64,000 nt of DNA from Scybalousia_A sp964542225 (lineage in GTDB: Bacteria; Bacteroidota; Bacteroidia; Bacteroidales; P3): NCBI GenBank assembly GCA_964542225.1, contig CAZITO010000001.1, positions 22,428 through 86,427 on the forward strand, read 5' to 3'. A program made the translations under genes and the position numbers. The notes under the pieces are model-generated. The model was not told the DNA's origin. It did not search any database and was given only the letters and a program-made list of their open reading frames with translations. Of this stretch, positions 8,815 through 17,263 are shown one piece after another. The number at the start of each line of letters is the position of its first letter. The first letter of the stretch is position 1.

Positions 8815-11259
8815 ATGAAAAAACTGTTTATTTTAGCATTTACGCTAAGTGTCGCCACGCTCTCTTTTGGTAGCGAGGCAGATTTGGTTATCCCCGAGCA
8901 GGTTCATAATTGGAGTTTCTTGCATTGGGGATTTTTAATTACTATTTTGGGCTTTTTGTTCGGAATATATCAGTTTATGAAGGTCAAAAAACTTCCTGTA
9001 CATAAAAGTATGCTTGAAATAGGAGAAGTTATTTTTAAAACATGCTCCACTTATTTAAAACAGCAAGGAAGATTTCTTGCCGTTTTATTTATTTTTATAG
9101 GTATTGTGGTAGCGTGTTACTTTGGTTTTATGACAGAAAAATCGGCAGGTATTGGCGGAGTTTTGATGATTTTATTGTCCACGGTCATAGGTATGCTTGG
9201 CTCTTATGGGGTTGCCGCTTATGGCATACGTATGAATACCTTGGCAAATGCACGTATGGCTTTTGCTTCTTTGAGAAGACAACCGCTCAAACTGTTCAGT
9301 ATTCCTTTAAATGCAGGAATGAGTATAGGAGTGATGTTGGTTTGCGTGGAATTGTTTTTAATGTTGGTTATTCTGCTTTTGGTTCCGGGAGATTTGGCAG
9401 GTAGTTGTTTTATTGGTTTTGCAATAGGTGAAAGTTTGGGAGCAAGTGCTTTGAGAATAGCAGGAGGTATTTTTACCAAAATTGCCGATATAGGTTCCGA
9501 CCTTATGAAGGTTGTTTTTAAGATAGGAGAGGACGACCCAAGGAATCCGGGTGTTATTGCAGATTGTACAGGTGATAATGCAGGAGACTCTGTGGGTCCT
9601 ACTGCAGATGGTTTTGAAACCTACGGAGTAACAGGAGTGGCTTTGGTCTCTTTCATACTTTTGGCTGTGCCGGATACAATGCTTCAAACCAAACTTCTTG
9701 TATGGATATTTTCTATGAGAATACTTATGGTTATTACTTCAGTTTTAGCCTACTATATTAATAATGCTGTTTCTAAGGTAAAATATTCCAACTCCGAAGA
9801 CCTTGATTTTGAAAAACCTTTAACCTCTTTGATTTGGATTGCTTCTGTTTTGAGTATTGTGATTACTTTCCTTGTATCCTATTTTCAACTTGGAAACGTA
9901 GAATATAACGGTGTGCAATACCCTAATCTTTGGTGGCAGTTATCTTTGATTATCTCTTGCGGAACACTTGGTGCGGCTGTTATACCAGAAATTACCAAGG
10001 TGTTTACTTCTCCAAAATCTTCTCATGTTTTGGAAGTTGTAAAATCTTCACATCAGGGAGGTGCTTCGTTGAATATACTTTCGGGTTTTGTAACAGGTAA
10101 TTTTTCTGCTTTTTGGACGGGTATAGTATTTGTGCTTTTGATGTTCTTTGCTTACATATTTAGCGGAGGTTTTGGCGATATTATGATTTATCCTTCCATA
10201 TTTGCTTTTGGTTTGGTGGCTTTTGGTATGTTGGGCATGGGGCCTGTAACCATAGCCGTGGATTCATACGGACCTGTAACAGACAATGCTCAAAGTGTTT
10301 ATGAACTTTCATTGTTTGAAGAAATACCAAACGTAGACGAAGAGGTGGAAAAAGAATTTGGGTTCAAACCCGATAGGGAAAAAAGCAAATATTATTTGGA
10401 ACAAAATGATGGAGCGGGCAATACTTTTAAAGCCACTGCCAAACCCGTGCTTATAGGTACGGCTGTTGTAGGAGCAACAACAATGATTTTCTCTATAATA
10501 CTTGTTATTAAAAATGTTTTGGGAATAGACCCTGCCGTTGTTTTAAATATTCTTAATCCTTATACCATACTTGGTTTCATACTTGGAGGAGCAGTTATTT
10601 ATTGGTTTACGGGTGCAAGTACTCAAGCCGTTACAGTGGGAGCCAATCGTGCGGTAGGGTACATTAAAAATCATATCAAACTTGACCCTAATGCACCTAA
10701 GAAAGCAGATGAAAAAAGCAGTATTGATGTGGTAAAAATATGTACTCAATATGCTCAAAAAGGAATGTTTAATATTTTCATAGCCATATTTTTCTTTGCA
10801 TTAGGTTTTGCATGTTTGTCTTCGCCGAATGGTATTGGTGGAGAACAAGCAGTAAGTTTATTTGTTTCCTATTTGATTTCCATTGCTTTGTTTGGTTTGT
10901 TTCAAGCCGTATTTATGGCAAATGCAGGTGGTAGTTGGGACAATGCAAAAAAAGTTGTTGAAGTTGATTTGGCTTTAAAGGGTACGGAAATACACGATGC
11001 TTCTGTTGTGGGTGATACTGTGGGCGACCCATTTAAGGACACTTCATCGGTTTCGCTTAATCCGATTATCAAATTCACAACATTGTTTGGACTTTTGGCT
11101 ATGGAGATGGCTATAAGTGAAAGTTTTCGCGGACTTGCTCCATATTTCGGACTTGTTTTTGTGATTATTGCCATAATCTTTGTTTGGCGTTCTTTCTATA
11201 AAATGCGAATAGACTCTTCTATGGAAGAAATCATTGCCTCTCAAAACAAAAAGCAATAA
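8815..11259 (+). CDS. hppA: Ion-translocating membrane pyrophosphatase
   Basis: An 814-residue inner-membrane pump that couples hydrolysis of inorganic pyrophosphate to export of H+ and/or Na+. About 16 membrane segments are visible. Substrate-binding motifs are recognisable but divergent: DIGSDL (225-230; usual form DVGADL), EDDPRNP (239-245) and GDNAGDSVGPTADGFE (253-268; usual form GDNVGDCAGMAADLFE). In GNTFK (535-539) a lysine stands where K+-independent members have lysine and K+-dependent ones alanine, so K+-independence is inferred. The N-terminus is long and begins with a signal-peptide-like hydrophobic stretch (residues 1-20). A terminator follows at 11284. It fits with the PPi-type phosphofructokinase at 18.9 kb. 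Ion specificity cannot be read from the sequence with confidence. Confidence 0.92.
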   Translation: MKKLFILAFTLSVATLSFGSEADLVIPEQVHNWSFLHWGFLITILGFLFGIYQFMKVKKLPVHKSMLEIGEVIFKTCSTYLKQQGRFLAVLFIFIGIVVACYFGFMTEKSAGIGGVLMILLSTVIGMLGSYGVAAYGIRMNTLANARMAFASLRRQPLKLFSIPLNAGMSIGVMLVCVELFLMLVILLLVPGDLAGSCFIGFAIGESLGASALRIAGGIFTKIADIGSDLMKVVFKIGEDDPRNPGVIADCTGDNAGDSVGPTADGFETYGVTGVALVSFILLAVPDTMLQTKLLVWIFSMRILMVITSVLAYYINNAVSKVKYSNSEDLDFEKPLTSLIWIASVLSIVITFLVSYFQLGNVEYNGVQYPNLWWQLSLIISCGTLGAAVIPEITKVFTSPKSSHVLEVVKSSHQGGASLNILSGFVTGNFSAFWTGIVFVLLMFFAYIFSGGFGDIMIYPSIFAFGLVAFGMLGMGPVTIAVDSYGPVTDNAQSVYELSLFEEIPNVDEEVEKEFGFKPDREKSKYYLEQNDGAGNTFKATAKPVLIGTAVVGATTMIFSIILVIKNVLGIDPAVVLNILNPYTILGFILGGAVIYWFTGASTQAVTVGANRAVGYIKNHIKLDPNAPKKADEKSSIDVVKICTQYAQKGMFNIFIAIFFFALGFACLSSPNGIGGEQAVSLFVSYLISIALFGLFQAVFMANAGGSWDNAKKVVEVDLALKGTEIHDASVVGDTVGDPFKDTSSVSLNPIIKFTTLFGLLAMEMAISESFRGLAPYFGLVFVIIAIIFVWRSFYKMRIDSSMEEIIASQNKKQ

Positions 11260-11283
11260 AGATTTATTTTTTACCAAATACAA

Positions 11284-11318
11284 AAGGCAAGGCAAACGTA
11301 TTTGCTTTGCCTTTTTTT
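11284..11318 (+). terminator. Rho-independent terminator of hppA
   Basis: Stem AAGGCAAGGCAAA / TTTGCTTTGCCTT with one mismatch and a short loop, followed by a T-run, 25 bp past the hppA stop. Confidence 0.85.
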
Positions 11319-11727
11319 ACAATTTAGGCTGATGTATAACCTATAAAAAGCAGTGGTTTTGCCCTTGTCATAACACATTATAATATATGCTAACCTATAA
11401 AAAAGAGCCAAAATAACGGCTTTGCCCTTATAAAACACCCAATGGGTACGGCTTTGCCCCTACGAAAACAGGCTGAATAAGAGTAGAAAAATATTTTTTC
11501 GGGAAATTTAATTGATATACACTAAAAAGTCAAAAATAAGGGTGCTACCATTGATTATCAATTACTTAACCTTTTTCGAGGGGTCAAAATCGGGCAAAAA
11601 TCGTGAAAATCAGCGTTTTCGAGAGGTTTTTTAAAGGAAAAATTTTTTCTTTGCCCGTTCTGTAAAAATGAAACGCCGATTCATTTCGACGAATCGGCGT
11701 TTCGATAAAATAAAACGCCGATTCGTT

Positions 11728-11869
11728 TTTACTGATTATTAAGTAGTTACAAGGATAAAAATTAGGAATTTTGTGATAGGGGTATTTCTCTATGCAAAGT
11801 TACGAAGATTTTACAACCTGACCAAACGTGTGCAAAAATTCATTTTGTAACTTATTGATAATCAGTAAA
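11728..11869 (+). repeat. 142-bp inverted-repeat-bounded unit within repeat copy A
   Basis: The left end (11728-11752, beginning TTTACTGATTATT) and right end (11845-11869, ending TGATAATCAGTAAA) are 25-bp near-perfect inverted repeats. The same 142-bp spacing is found in copies B and C. All three repeats end 1-3 bp beyond the right arm (GTAAACSG), after which flanks are unrelated, so this arm marks the boundary of the larger repeat. Confidence 0.85.
11795..11826 (-). promoter_or_regulatory. Predicted promoter inside repeat copy A
   Basis: On the minus strand TTTG (complement of 11823-11826) is followed after 20 bp by TAACTTTG (complement of 11795-11802), matching the Bacteroidetes consensus. 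It would transcribe leftward through the hairpin cluster at 11671-11724, antisense to the 3' end of hppA. The same two boxes at the same spacing are kept in copies B and C. Confidence 0.6.
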
Positions 11870-12094
11870 CGGATTTTCCAAAAATCAGATGTATTTTACA
11901 ACGAATTGCTACAACTTGCTATATTTTAACCTATGCTAATTTATAAATAAAGTTGTATGAACTTATTCCGTTGATGATTATGTTTGTATAATTATCAGAA
12001 TATTATTAATGATATTTTTTTAATTTTATTTTATTGATAATAAGATTATTAAAAAGTATAAGCAAAATTTTATCACATTTTTTTATTAAAAAAG

Positions 12095-12125
12095 TTTGTC
12101 AGTATATTTTTTTGCTATACCTTTG
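12095..12125 (+). promoter_or_regulatory. Promoter of the CAU tRNA gene
   Basis: TTTG at 12095-12098, 19 bp spacer, TACCTTTG at 12118-12125. Transcription would begin about 7 bp later, roughly 45 bp before the mature tRNA. Confidence 0.75.
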
Positions 12126-12176
12126 CAAATGTTTTCAACCGAGGTGCTTTTCTTATAAAGCGAAGGATGTGAAAGC

Positions 12177-12250
12177 GGTCCCTTAGCTCAGTTGGTTAGA
12201 GCATCTGACTCATAATCAGAGGGTCCTTGGTTCGAGCCCAAGAGGGACCA
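12177..12250 (+). tRNA. tRNA with CAU anticodon (Ile2 or elongator Met)
   Basis: A 74-nt cloverleaf: acceptor GGTCCCT/AGGGACC, D-arm AGCTCAGTTGGTTAGAGC, anticodon loop CTCATAA with CAT at 12211-12213, T-arm with GGTTCGAGCC, discriminator A. CCA is not encoded. The acceptor stem has C4-G69 and C5-G68, features of the lysidine-modified isoleucine tRNA that reads AUA, and is close to E. coli tRNA-Ile2; elongator tRNA-Met shares the same anticodon and cannot be fully excluded. It is not an initiator, since the anticodon stem lacks the three G-C pairs. A terminator hairpin follows at 12263. Confidence 0.92.
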
Positions 12251-12262
12251 CATAAAAAAGAG

Positions 12263-12294
12263 ACAGGTATTTTGTAAGAATACCTGTTTTTTTT
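12263..12294 (+). terminator. Terminator of the CAU tRNA gene
   Basis: ACAGGTATT / AATACCTGT stem, 7-nt loop, then a T-run, 13 bp past the tRNA end. Confidence 0.85.
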
Positions 12295-12344
12295 GTTTAT
12301 GGATACTGCTGAAAGAAAAGTTTAGTTTGTTTATTGAAAAGTTG

Positions 12345-12352
12345 TAACTTTG
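12345..12352 (+). promoter_or_regulatory. -7 promoter element of leuS
   Basis: TAACTTTG lies 22 bp ahead of the chosen leuS ATG. A TTTG at 12326-12329 is 15 bp upstream, slightly closer than usual. The leader would be very short. Confidence 0.55.
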
Positions 12353-12374
12353 CAAAAAATTTGTGATATGTGTT

Positions 12375-15176
12375 ATGGAATACAATTTTAATGATATAGA
12401 AAAGAAGTGGCAAAAGTTTTGGAAAGAAAACAAAACCTTTAAGACAGAAATAGACGACAGCAAAGAAAAATATTATGTGTTGGATATGTTTCCTTATCCG
12501 AGTGGAGCGGGCTTGCATGTAGGACACCCTTTGGGATATATTGCTTCGGATATTTTTGCTCGTTACAAGAGATTAAAGGGATTTAATGTTTTGCACCCTA
12601 TGGGCTTTGACGCATACGGCTTGCCTGCAGAACAATATGCCATACAGACGGGACAACATCCTGCCATTACAACCGAAAAAAACATAGCACGCTACAAACA
12701 ACAACTCAATCAAATAGGACTTTCTTACGATTGGGACAGAGAAGTAAGGACTTGCGAAAGCAACTACTATAAATGGACACAATGGACTTTTACCCAATTG
12801 TTTAACTCTTACTATTCAAACAAAACTCAAAAAGCACAACCTATAAAAGAACTTATTGAACATTTTGAAAAATACGGCAGTCAAAATATAGATGTTGCAC
12901 AAAGTAAAGCACTTGATTTTACACCGGAGCAATGGAATTCTTATTCAACAAAGGAAAAAAGCGATGTGTTAATGAATTATCGTTTGGCTTATTTATCTGT
13001 TTCCATGGTGAATTGGTGTGCAAAACTTGGTACAGTCCTTGCCAATGATGAAGTGGTCAATGGTACGAGTGTAAGAGGTGGTTATCCTGTGGAAAGAAAA
13101 CCCATGCAACAATGGTCATTAAGAATAACCGCATACGCAGAAAGGCTTTTGCAAGGTTTGGATACTCTTAATTGGAGTGATAGTATAAAAGAAATACAAC
13201 GCAATTGGATAGGCAAAAGTAGAGGCTGTGCTGTTTATTTTCCATTAAAAGACCATGAGGAAACTTTGGAAGTATTTACAACAAGGGCAGATACTATTTT
13301 TGGCGTAAGTTTTATGGTACTTTCGCCGGAGCATCCTTTGGTTCATAAAATAACCACCAAAAATTATCAAATAGAGGTAAAACACTATATAGAGCAAACC
13401 AAATCACGCTCTGACAGAGAAAGAGAATCGGATGTCAAACAAGTAAGCGGTATTTTCACCGGAGCATACGCCATCAACCCGATAAGCAAACAACAAATAC
13501 CTATTTACGTTTCCGATTATGTTTTGATGGGGTATGGTACAGGAGCCATAATGGCAGTGCCTGCACATGACAGCAGAGATTTTGCTTTTGCAAAGAAATT
13601 TATGCTTCCTATAATAGAGGTGGTTTTGCCTAAGGGTATGCAAGAAAGCAATACATATACTTGGAAAGAAAGCCGAGATGCAAAAGAGGGAAAAATGATT
13701 CACAGCGGTTTTTTGAACGGTTTGGAGGTTAAAGACGCTATAAATAAAGCAATTTCCTATATAGAAAAACACAAACTTGGCTATGCCACAACCAACTATC
13801 GTTTGAGAGATGCCATTTTTTCACGTCAAAGATATTGGGGAGAGCCTTTCCCTGTTTATTATAAAGATGGAGTGCCTGAGGTTTTGGATGTTGATGACCT
13901 GCCTTTGTTATTGCCCGAAGTGTCTTCTTATTTGCCTACAGAAAACGGTGAGCCTCCTTTGGCAAGAGCGGAAAATTGGCACACCGCAGAGGGCTACCCA
14001 TACGAAACCAATACTATGCCGGGGTTTGCCGGCTCCAACGCTTACTCGTTAAGGTATATGGACCCACACAATGATAATGAATTATGCTCTCATAAGGCAA
14101 ACAATTATTGGCAAAACGTAGACCTATACGTGGGAGGTTCTGAGCATGCAACAGGACATTTGCTTTATTCAAGATTTATTACAAAGTTTTTGTTTGATAT
14201 AGAGGTATGTTGCAAAGACGAGCCTTATCAACGCTTGATAAATCAAGGTATGATACAGGGCAAAAGTTGTTTTGTTTATAGAATAAAACAAAATTCTGAC
14301 AGCAACAAAGAAAAATATGTTTCTTACAATTTGAGAAACGATTACACAACCGATGCCATTCATATTGATATTTCTTTGGTAGATGCAAACAATGTCGTAG
14401 ATATAGAGGCTTTGAGACAATGGAGAGAGGAGTTCAAAGATGCTGAGTTTATTTTTGAAGATGGCAAATATATATGTGGAAATGAGGTTGAAAAGATGTC
14501 CAAAAGTCTTTACAACGTTATAAATCCTGATTATCTCGTGGAAAAGTACGGTGCAGATACTTTGCGTTTGTATGAGATGTTTTTGGGACCAATAGAGCAG
14601 TCTAAACCTTGGGATGTTCAAGGTATAGAGGGCGTGAGTCGCTTTTTGAAAAAATTTTGGCGCTTGTATGTGGGAGACAACGGTCTTTGTCTTACAGAGG
14701 ATGAGCCGACAAAAGAAGAGTTAAAAGTGCTTCATCGCGGTATAAAGAAAATAGAGGATGATATTGAAAGATTTTCCTTGAATACTTGTGTAAGTAATTT
14801 TATGATAATGTGTAATGAATTAACAGATAAAAAATGTCATAAAAAAGCCATACTCAAACCTTTATGTATTTTGATTGCTCCTTTTGCTCCTCATATAGCA
14901 GAAGAACTTTGGTCTTTGATGGGAGAAAGACAAACTATTACATACGCTTGTTTCCCTTCATACGAAGAAGAATATTTAAAAGACTCCGATTACAGATACC
15001 CTATTTCCATAAACGGAAAAACGCGTGCCTTTATAGAATTTCCTTTGGATAAAGATGCTGAGGAAATTAAACAAGAGGTATTGCAAAACGAACAATTGAA
15101 AAATCACCTTGAAGGAAAAGAAATAGTAAAAATAATTTTTGTCAAAGGAAAGATAGTAAACATCGTTGTTAAGTAA
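12375..15176 (+). CDS. leuS: Leucyl-tRNA synthetase
   Basis: A 933-residue cytosolic class I synthetase that charges tRNA-Leu. The start MEYNFNDIEKKWQ at 12375 is preferred over the ATG four codons upstream because family members begin at this motif. The HIGH box is HVGH (48-51, within PYPSGAGLHVGHPLGY), the KMSKS box is at 707-711, and an editing CP1 domain occupies about 230-430 (with GTGAIMAVPAHDSRD, the editing-site signature). An insertion of about 60 residues between the catalytic half and KMSKS (about 625-695) is common in Bacteroidetes members. It stands as its own unit with a terminator at 15201-15236. Confidence 0.98.
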   Translation: MEYNFNDIEKKWQKFWKENKTFKTEIDDSKEKYYVLDMFPYPSGAGLHVGHPLGYIASDIFARYKRLKGFNVLHPMGFDAYGLPAEQYAIQTGQHPAITTEKNIARYKQQLNQIGLSYDWDREVRTCESNYYKWTQWTFTQLFNSYYSNKTQKAQPIKELIEHFEKYGSQNIDVAQSKALDFTPEQWNSYSTKEKSDVLMNYRLAYLSVSMVNWCAKLGTVLANDEVVNGTSVRGGYPVERKPMQQWSLRITAYAERLLQGLDTLNWSDSIKEIQRNWIGKSRGCAVYFPLKDHEETLEVFTTRADTIFGVSFMVLSPEHPLVHKITTKNYQIEVKHYIEQTKSRSDRERESDVKQVSGIFTGAYAINPISKQQIPIYVSDYVLMGYGTGAIMAVPAHDSRDFAFAKKFMLPIIEVVLPKGMQESNTYTWKESRDAKEGKMIHSGFLNGLEVKDAINKAISYIEKHKLGYATTNYRLRDAIFSRQRYWGEPFPVYYKDGVPEVLDVDDLPLLLPEVSSYLPTENGEPPLARAENWHTAEGYPYETNTMPGFAGSNAYSLRYMDPHNDNELCSHKANNYWQNVDLYVGGSEHATGHLLYSRFITKFLFDIEVCCKDEPYQRLINQGMIQGKSCFVYRIKQNSDSNKEKYVSYNLRNDYTTDAIHIDISLVDANNVVDIEALRQWREEFKDAEFIFEDGKYICGNEVEKMSKSLYNVINPDYLVEKYGADTLRLYEMFLGPIEQSKPWDVQGIEGVSRFLKKFWRLYVGDNGLCLTEDEPTKEELKVLHRGIKKIEDDIERFSLNTCVSNFMIMCNELTDKKCHKKAILKPLCILIAPFAPHIAEELWSLMGERQTITYACFPSYEEEYLKDSDYRYPISINGKTRAFIEFPLDKDAEEIKQEVLQNEQLKNHLEGKEIVKIIFVKGKIVNIVVK

Positions 15177-15192
15177 GATTTCTTTTGATTTA

Positions 15193-15237
15193 ACAAAAAA
15201 AGAGCGAGTTTGTTTTACAATTACTCGCTCTTTTTGT
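15193..15237 (+). terminator. Terminator of leuS
   Basis: AGAGCGAGT / ACTCGCTCT stem, 13-nt loop, T-run on the right and A-run on the left, 17 bp past the leuS stop. Confidence 0.88.
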
Positions 15238-15343
15238 TTGAAAAATTTTTTGACTAATCAGAAAAAAATATTCTTATCAAAAAAAATGGTATTATTTTTG
15301 CAAGACAATTCTTTAATTAAGAAATGACAAAAACTGTTATATA

Positions 15344-16855
15344 ATGGAAGTAATAAGCAGAGGAAAAATTTCTCAAATAATAGGTGCGGTGATAGATGTG
15401 AGGTTTGACGAGGGAGTGGAATTGCCTGAAATATACGATGCTTTGAGAGTAAAAAAAGAGGACGGCACTTATCTTATTTTGGAAGTAGAGCAAGACCTTG
15501 GAGAAAATACCGTAAGATGTATTTCTATGGACTCTACCGACGGTTTGCAACGCGGTTTGGAGGTTGAAAATTTGGGCGAGCCTATTACTATGCCTGTTGG
15601 GGAGGATATTAACGGCAGGTTGTTTAATGTTATAGGTCAGACCATAGACGGTTTGCCGTCTGTCAAAACAAATAAATCTTATCCCATACATAGAGATGCT
15701 CCAAAATTTGAGGAATTATCTACCGATAGCGAGGTTTTATTTACCGGTATAAAAGCCATAGACCTTATAGAACCATATTCCAAAGGAGGAAAAATTGGTT
15801 TGTTTGGAGGTGCCGGCGTCGGCAAAACCGTGCTTATTATGGAAATGATACACAACATAGCCTTAAACTATTCCGGTCAATCTGTTTTTACAGGTGTGGG
15901 TGAAAGAACAAGAGAAGGCAACGACTTGCTTAGGGATATGTTGGACAGTGGTGTTATCAACTATGGGGAAGAGTTTCGTAAGACTATGGAGCAAGGCGGT
16001 TGGGACTTGTCAAAGGTGGATATGCAAACTTTAAAAGATAGCAAATGCACACTTGTTTTTGGTCAAATGAACGAACCACCGGGAGCAAGAGCAAGAGTGG
16101 CTTTATCGGGCTTGACTTTGGCTGAATATTATAGAGACGGAGAGGGTGAAGCAACAGGCAAAGATATTCTTTTGTTTATAGATAATATATTTAGATTTAC
16201 ACAGGCCGGTAGTGAGGTTTCGGCTCTTTTGGGACGTATGCCTTCGGCTGTGGGATATCAACCTACTTTGGCTTCTGAAATGGGTGCCATGCAAGAAAGA
16301 ATTACCTCCACAAAAAGAGGAAGTATCACCTCTGTACAAGCCGTTTATGTGCCGGCCGATGATATAACAGACCCTGCTCCTGCTACCACATTTACCCACC
16401 TTGATGCTCAGACAGTACTTTCACGTAAGATAGCCTCTTTAGGAATTTATCCTGCGGTAGACCCTTTGGAGTCGTCTTCTCGTATTTTAAAAGAAGATAT
16501 TTTGGGCAAAGAACACTACCAAACTGCTCAAAGAGTAAAACAAATTCTGCAACGTTACAATGAATTGCAAGATATTATTGCCATACTTGGTATAGAAGAA
16601 TTGGGGGATGAGGATAAACTTGTTGTTTCTCGTGCAAGAAAAGTACAAAGGTTTTTGTCTCAACCTTTCTTTGTAGCAGAACAATTTAGCGGAGTACCGG
16701 GACAATTTGTAGATATAAAAGACACTATCAAAGGCTTCAAAATGATACTTGACGGAGAAGTAGACAACACGCCGGAGGCTGCCTTTAACATGGTAGGTAC
16801 TATAGAAGAGGCTATTGCTAAGGGAGAAAAAATGTTGCAACAAGCCAATAAATAA
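15344..16855 (+). CDS. atpD: ATP synthase F1 subunit beta
   Basis: A 503-residue catalytic subunit of the F1 rotor ATPase. The Walker A motif GGAGVGKT is at 155-162, followed by the GERTREGNDL segment with the catalytic glutamate, and Walker B LLFIDNIFR. A -7-like TATTTTTG lies at 15293-15300. The gene is followed after 21 bp by atpC, and then the cluster ends: no other ATP synthase genes are in the window. In many Bacteroidales atpD-atpC lead a longer operon, so the operon here is split. Confidence 0.98.
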   Translation: MEVISRGKISQIIGAVIDVRFDEGVELPEIYDALRVKKEDGTYLILEVEQDLGENTVRCISMDSTDGLQRGLEVENLGEPITMPVGEDINGRLFNVIGQTIDGLPSVKTNKSYPIHRDAPKFEELSTDSEVLFTGIKAIDLIEPYSKGGKIGLFGGAGVGKTVLIMEMIHNIALNYSGQSVFTGVGERTREGNDLLRDMLDSGVINYGEEFRKTMEQGGWDLSKVDMQTLKDSKCTLVFGQMNEPPGARARVALSGLTLAEYYRDGEGEATGKDILLFIDNIFRFTQAGSEVSALLGRMPSAVGYQPTLASEMGAMQERITSTKRGSITSVQAVYVPADDITDPAPATTFTHLDAQTVLSRKIASLGIYPAVDPLESSSRILKEDILGKEHYQTAQRVKQILQRYNELQDIIAILGIEELGDEDKLVVSRARKVQRFLSQPFFVAEQFSGVPGQFVDIKDTIKGFKMILDGEVDNTPEAAFNMVGTIEEAIAKGEKMLQQANK

Positions 16856-16876
16856 ACTCTTAAACCACAACATAAT

Positions 16877-17113
16877 ATGAAAATAAAGATATTATCACCG
16901 GAAAAATTGCTTTATGAGGGTGAGATAAAAAGTGTGAAACTTCAAGGTTTGGGAGGTAAATTTGAAATACTTGAACATCACGCTCCGATAGTATCTGCTT
17001 TGGTCAAGAGTGAAATAATTTTAACAGATAAAGCAGATAAGCAATTTTCCTTTGCTATACAAGGAGGTATGGTGGAAATGGCTGATAATAAGATAAGTAT
17101 TTTGACACAATAG
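16877..17113 (+). CDS. atpC: ATP synthase F1 subunit epsilon (short form)
   Basis: A 78-residue protein matching the N-terminal beta-sandwich of the epsilon subunit (MKIKILSPEKLLYEGEIKSVKLQGLGGKFEILEHHAPIV). It stops after the barrel (KISILTQ), so the C-terminal helical hairpin of the usual 130-140-residue protein, which inhibits ATP hydrolysis in several bacteria, is missing. Short epsilon subunits of 78-85 residues are common in Bacteroidetes. Co-transcribed with atpD; a strong terminator follows at 17139. Confidence 0.95.
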   Translation: MKIKILSPEKLLYEGEIKSVKLQGLGGKFEILEHHAPIVSALVKSEIILTDKADKQFSFAIQGGMVEMADNKISILTQ

Positions 17114-17138
17114 AAGTTTTTACAAATAAAAATTATAG

Positions 17139-17178
17139 AACATTAGGAAGAAAAGTTTTATTCCTAATGTTTTTTTTG
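17139..17178 (+). terminator. Terminator of atpDC
   Basis: AACATTAGGAA / TTCCTAATGTT stem with an 11-nt loop and a run of eight T, 25 bp past the atpC stop. Confidence 0.9.
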
Positions 17179-17263
17179 TATGTCAAAAAATATGTACAAC
17201 ATAATAATCAAAACAAAATTTCGTTTTACTTCTAATTATAAACTAATTAAAAAACGCTACAAG

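Larger units (their letters stand above)
11391..11872 (+). repeat. Dispersed ~482-bp non-coding repeat, copy A
   Basis: This segment aligns along its whole length, and with the same length, to copy C at 41931-42412, to copy B in reverse at 26182-26620, and to the incomplete copy D at 63792-64000. Landmarks in order: AACGGCTTTGCCC modules, ATATTTTTTCGG, TTGATTATCA, GTCAAAATCGGGCAAAAAT, AAAAATTTTTTC, TTTGCCCG, a set of three GC-rich 12-mers that can pair with one another (11671-11682, 11691-11702, 11713-11724), and a 142-bp unit bounded by inverted repeats. No transposase or intact protein gene is present. It lies between hppA and a tRNA gene. No further gene is seen in 11260-12176; the 11873-12117 remainder is AT-rich with several GATAAT/ATTATC words. 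Confidence 0.9.

Noticed and set aside
8815..11300. Several antisense ORFs of 70-120 codons within hppA and other conserved genes
   Set aside because: They lie opposite genes with clear family matches, lack recognisable domains and have no leader or promoter of their own.
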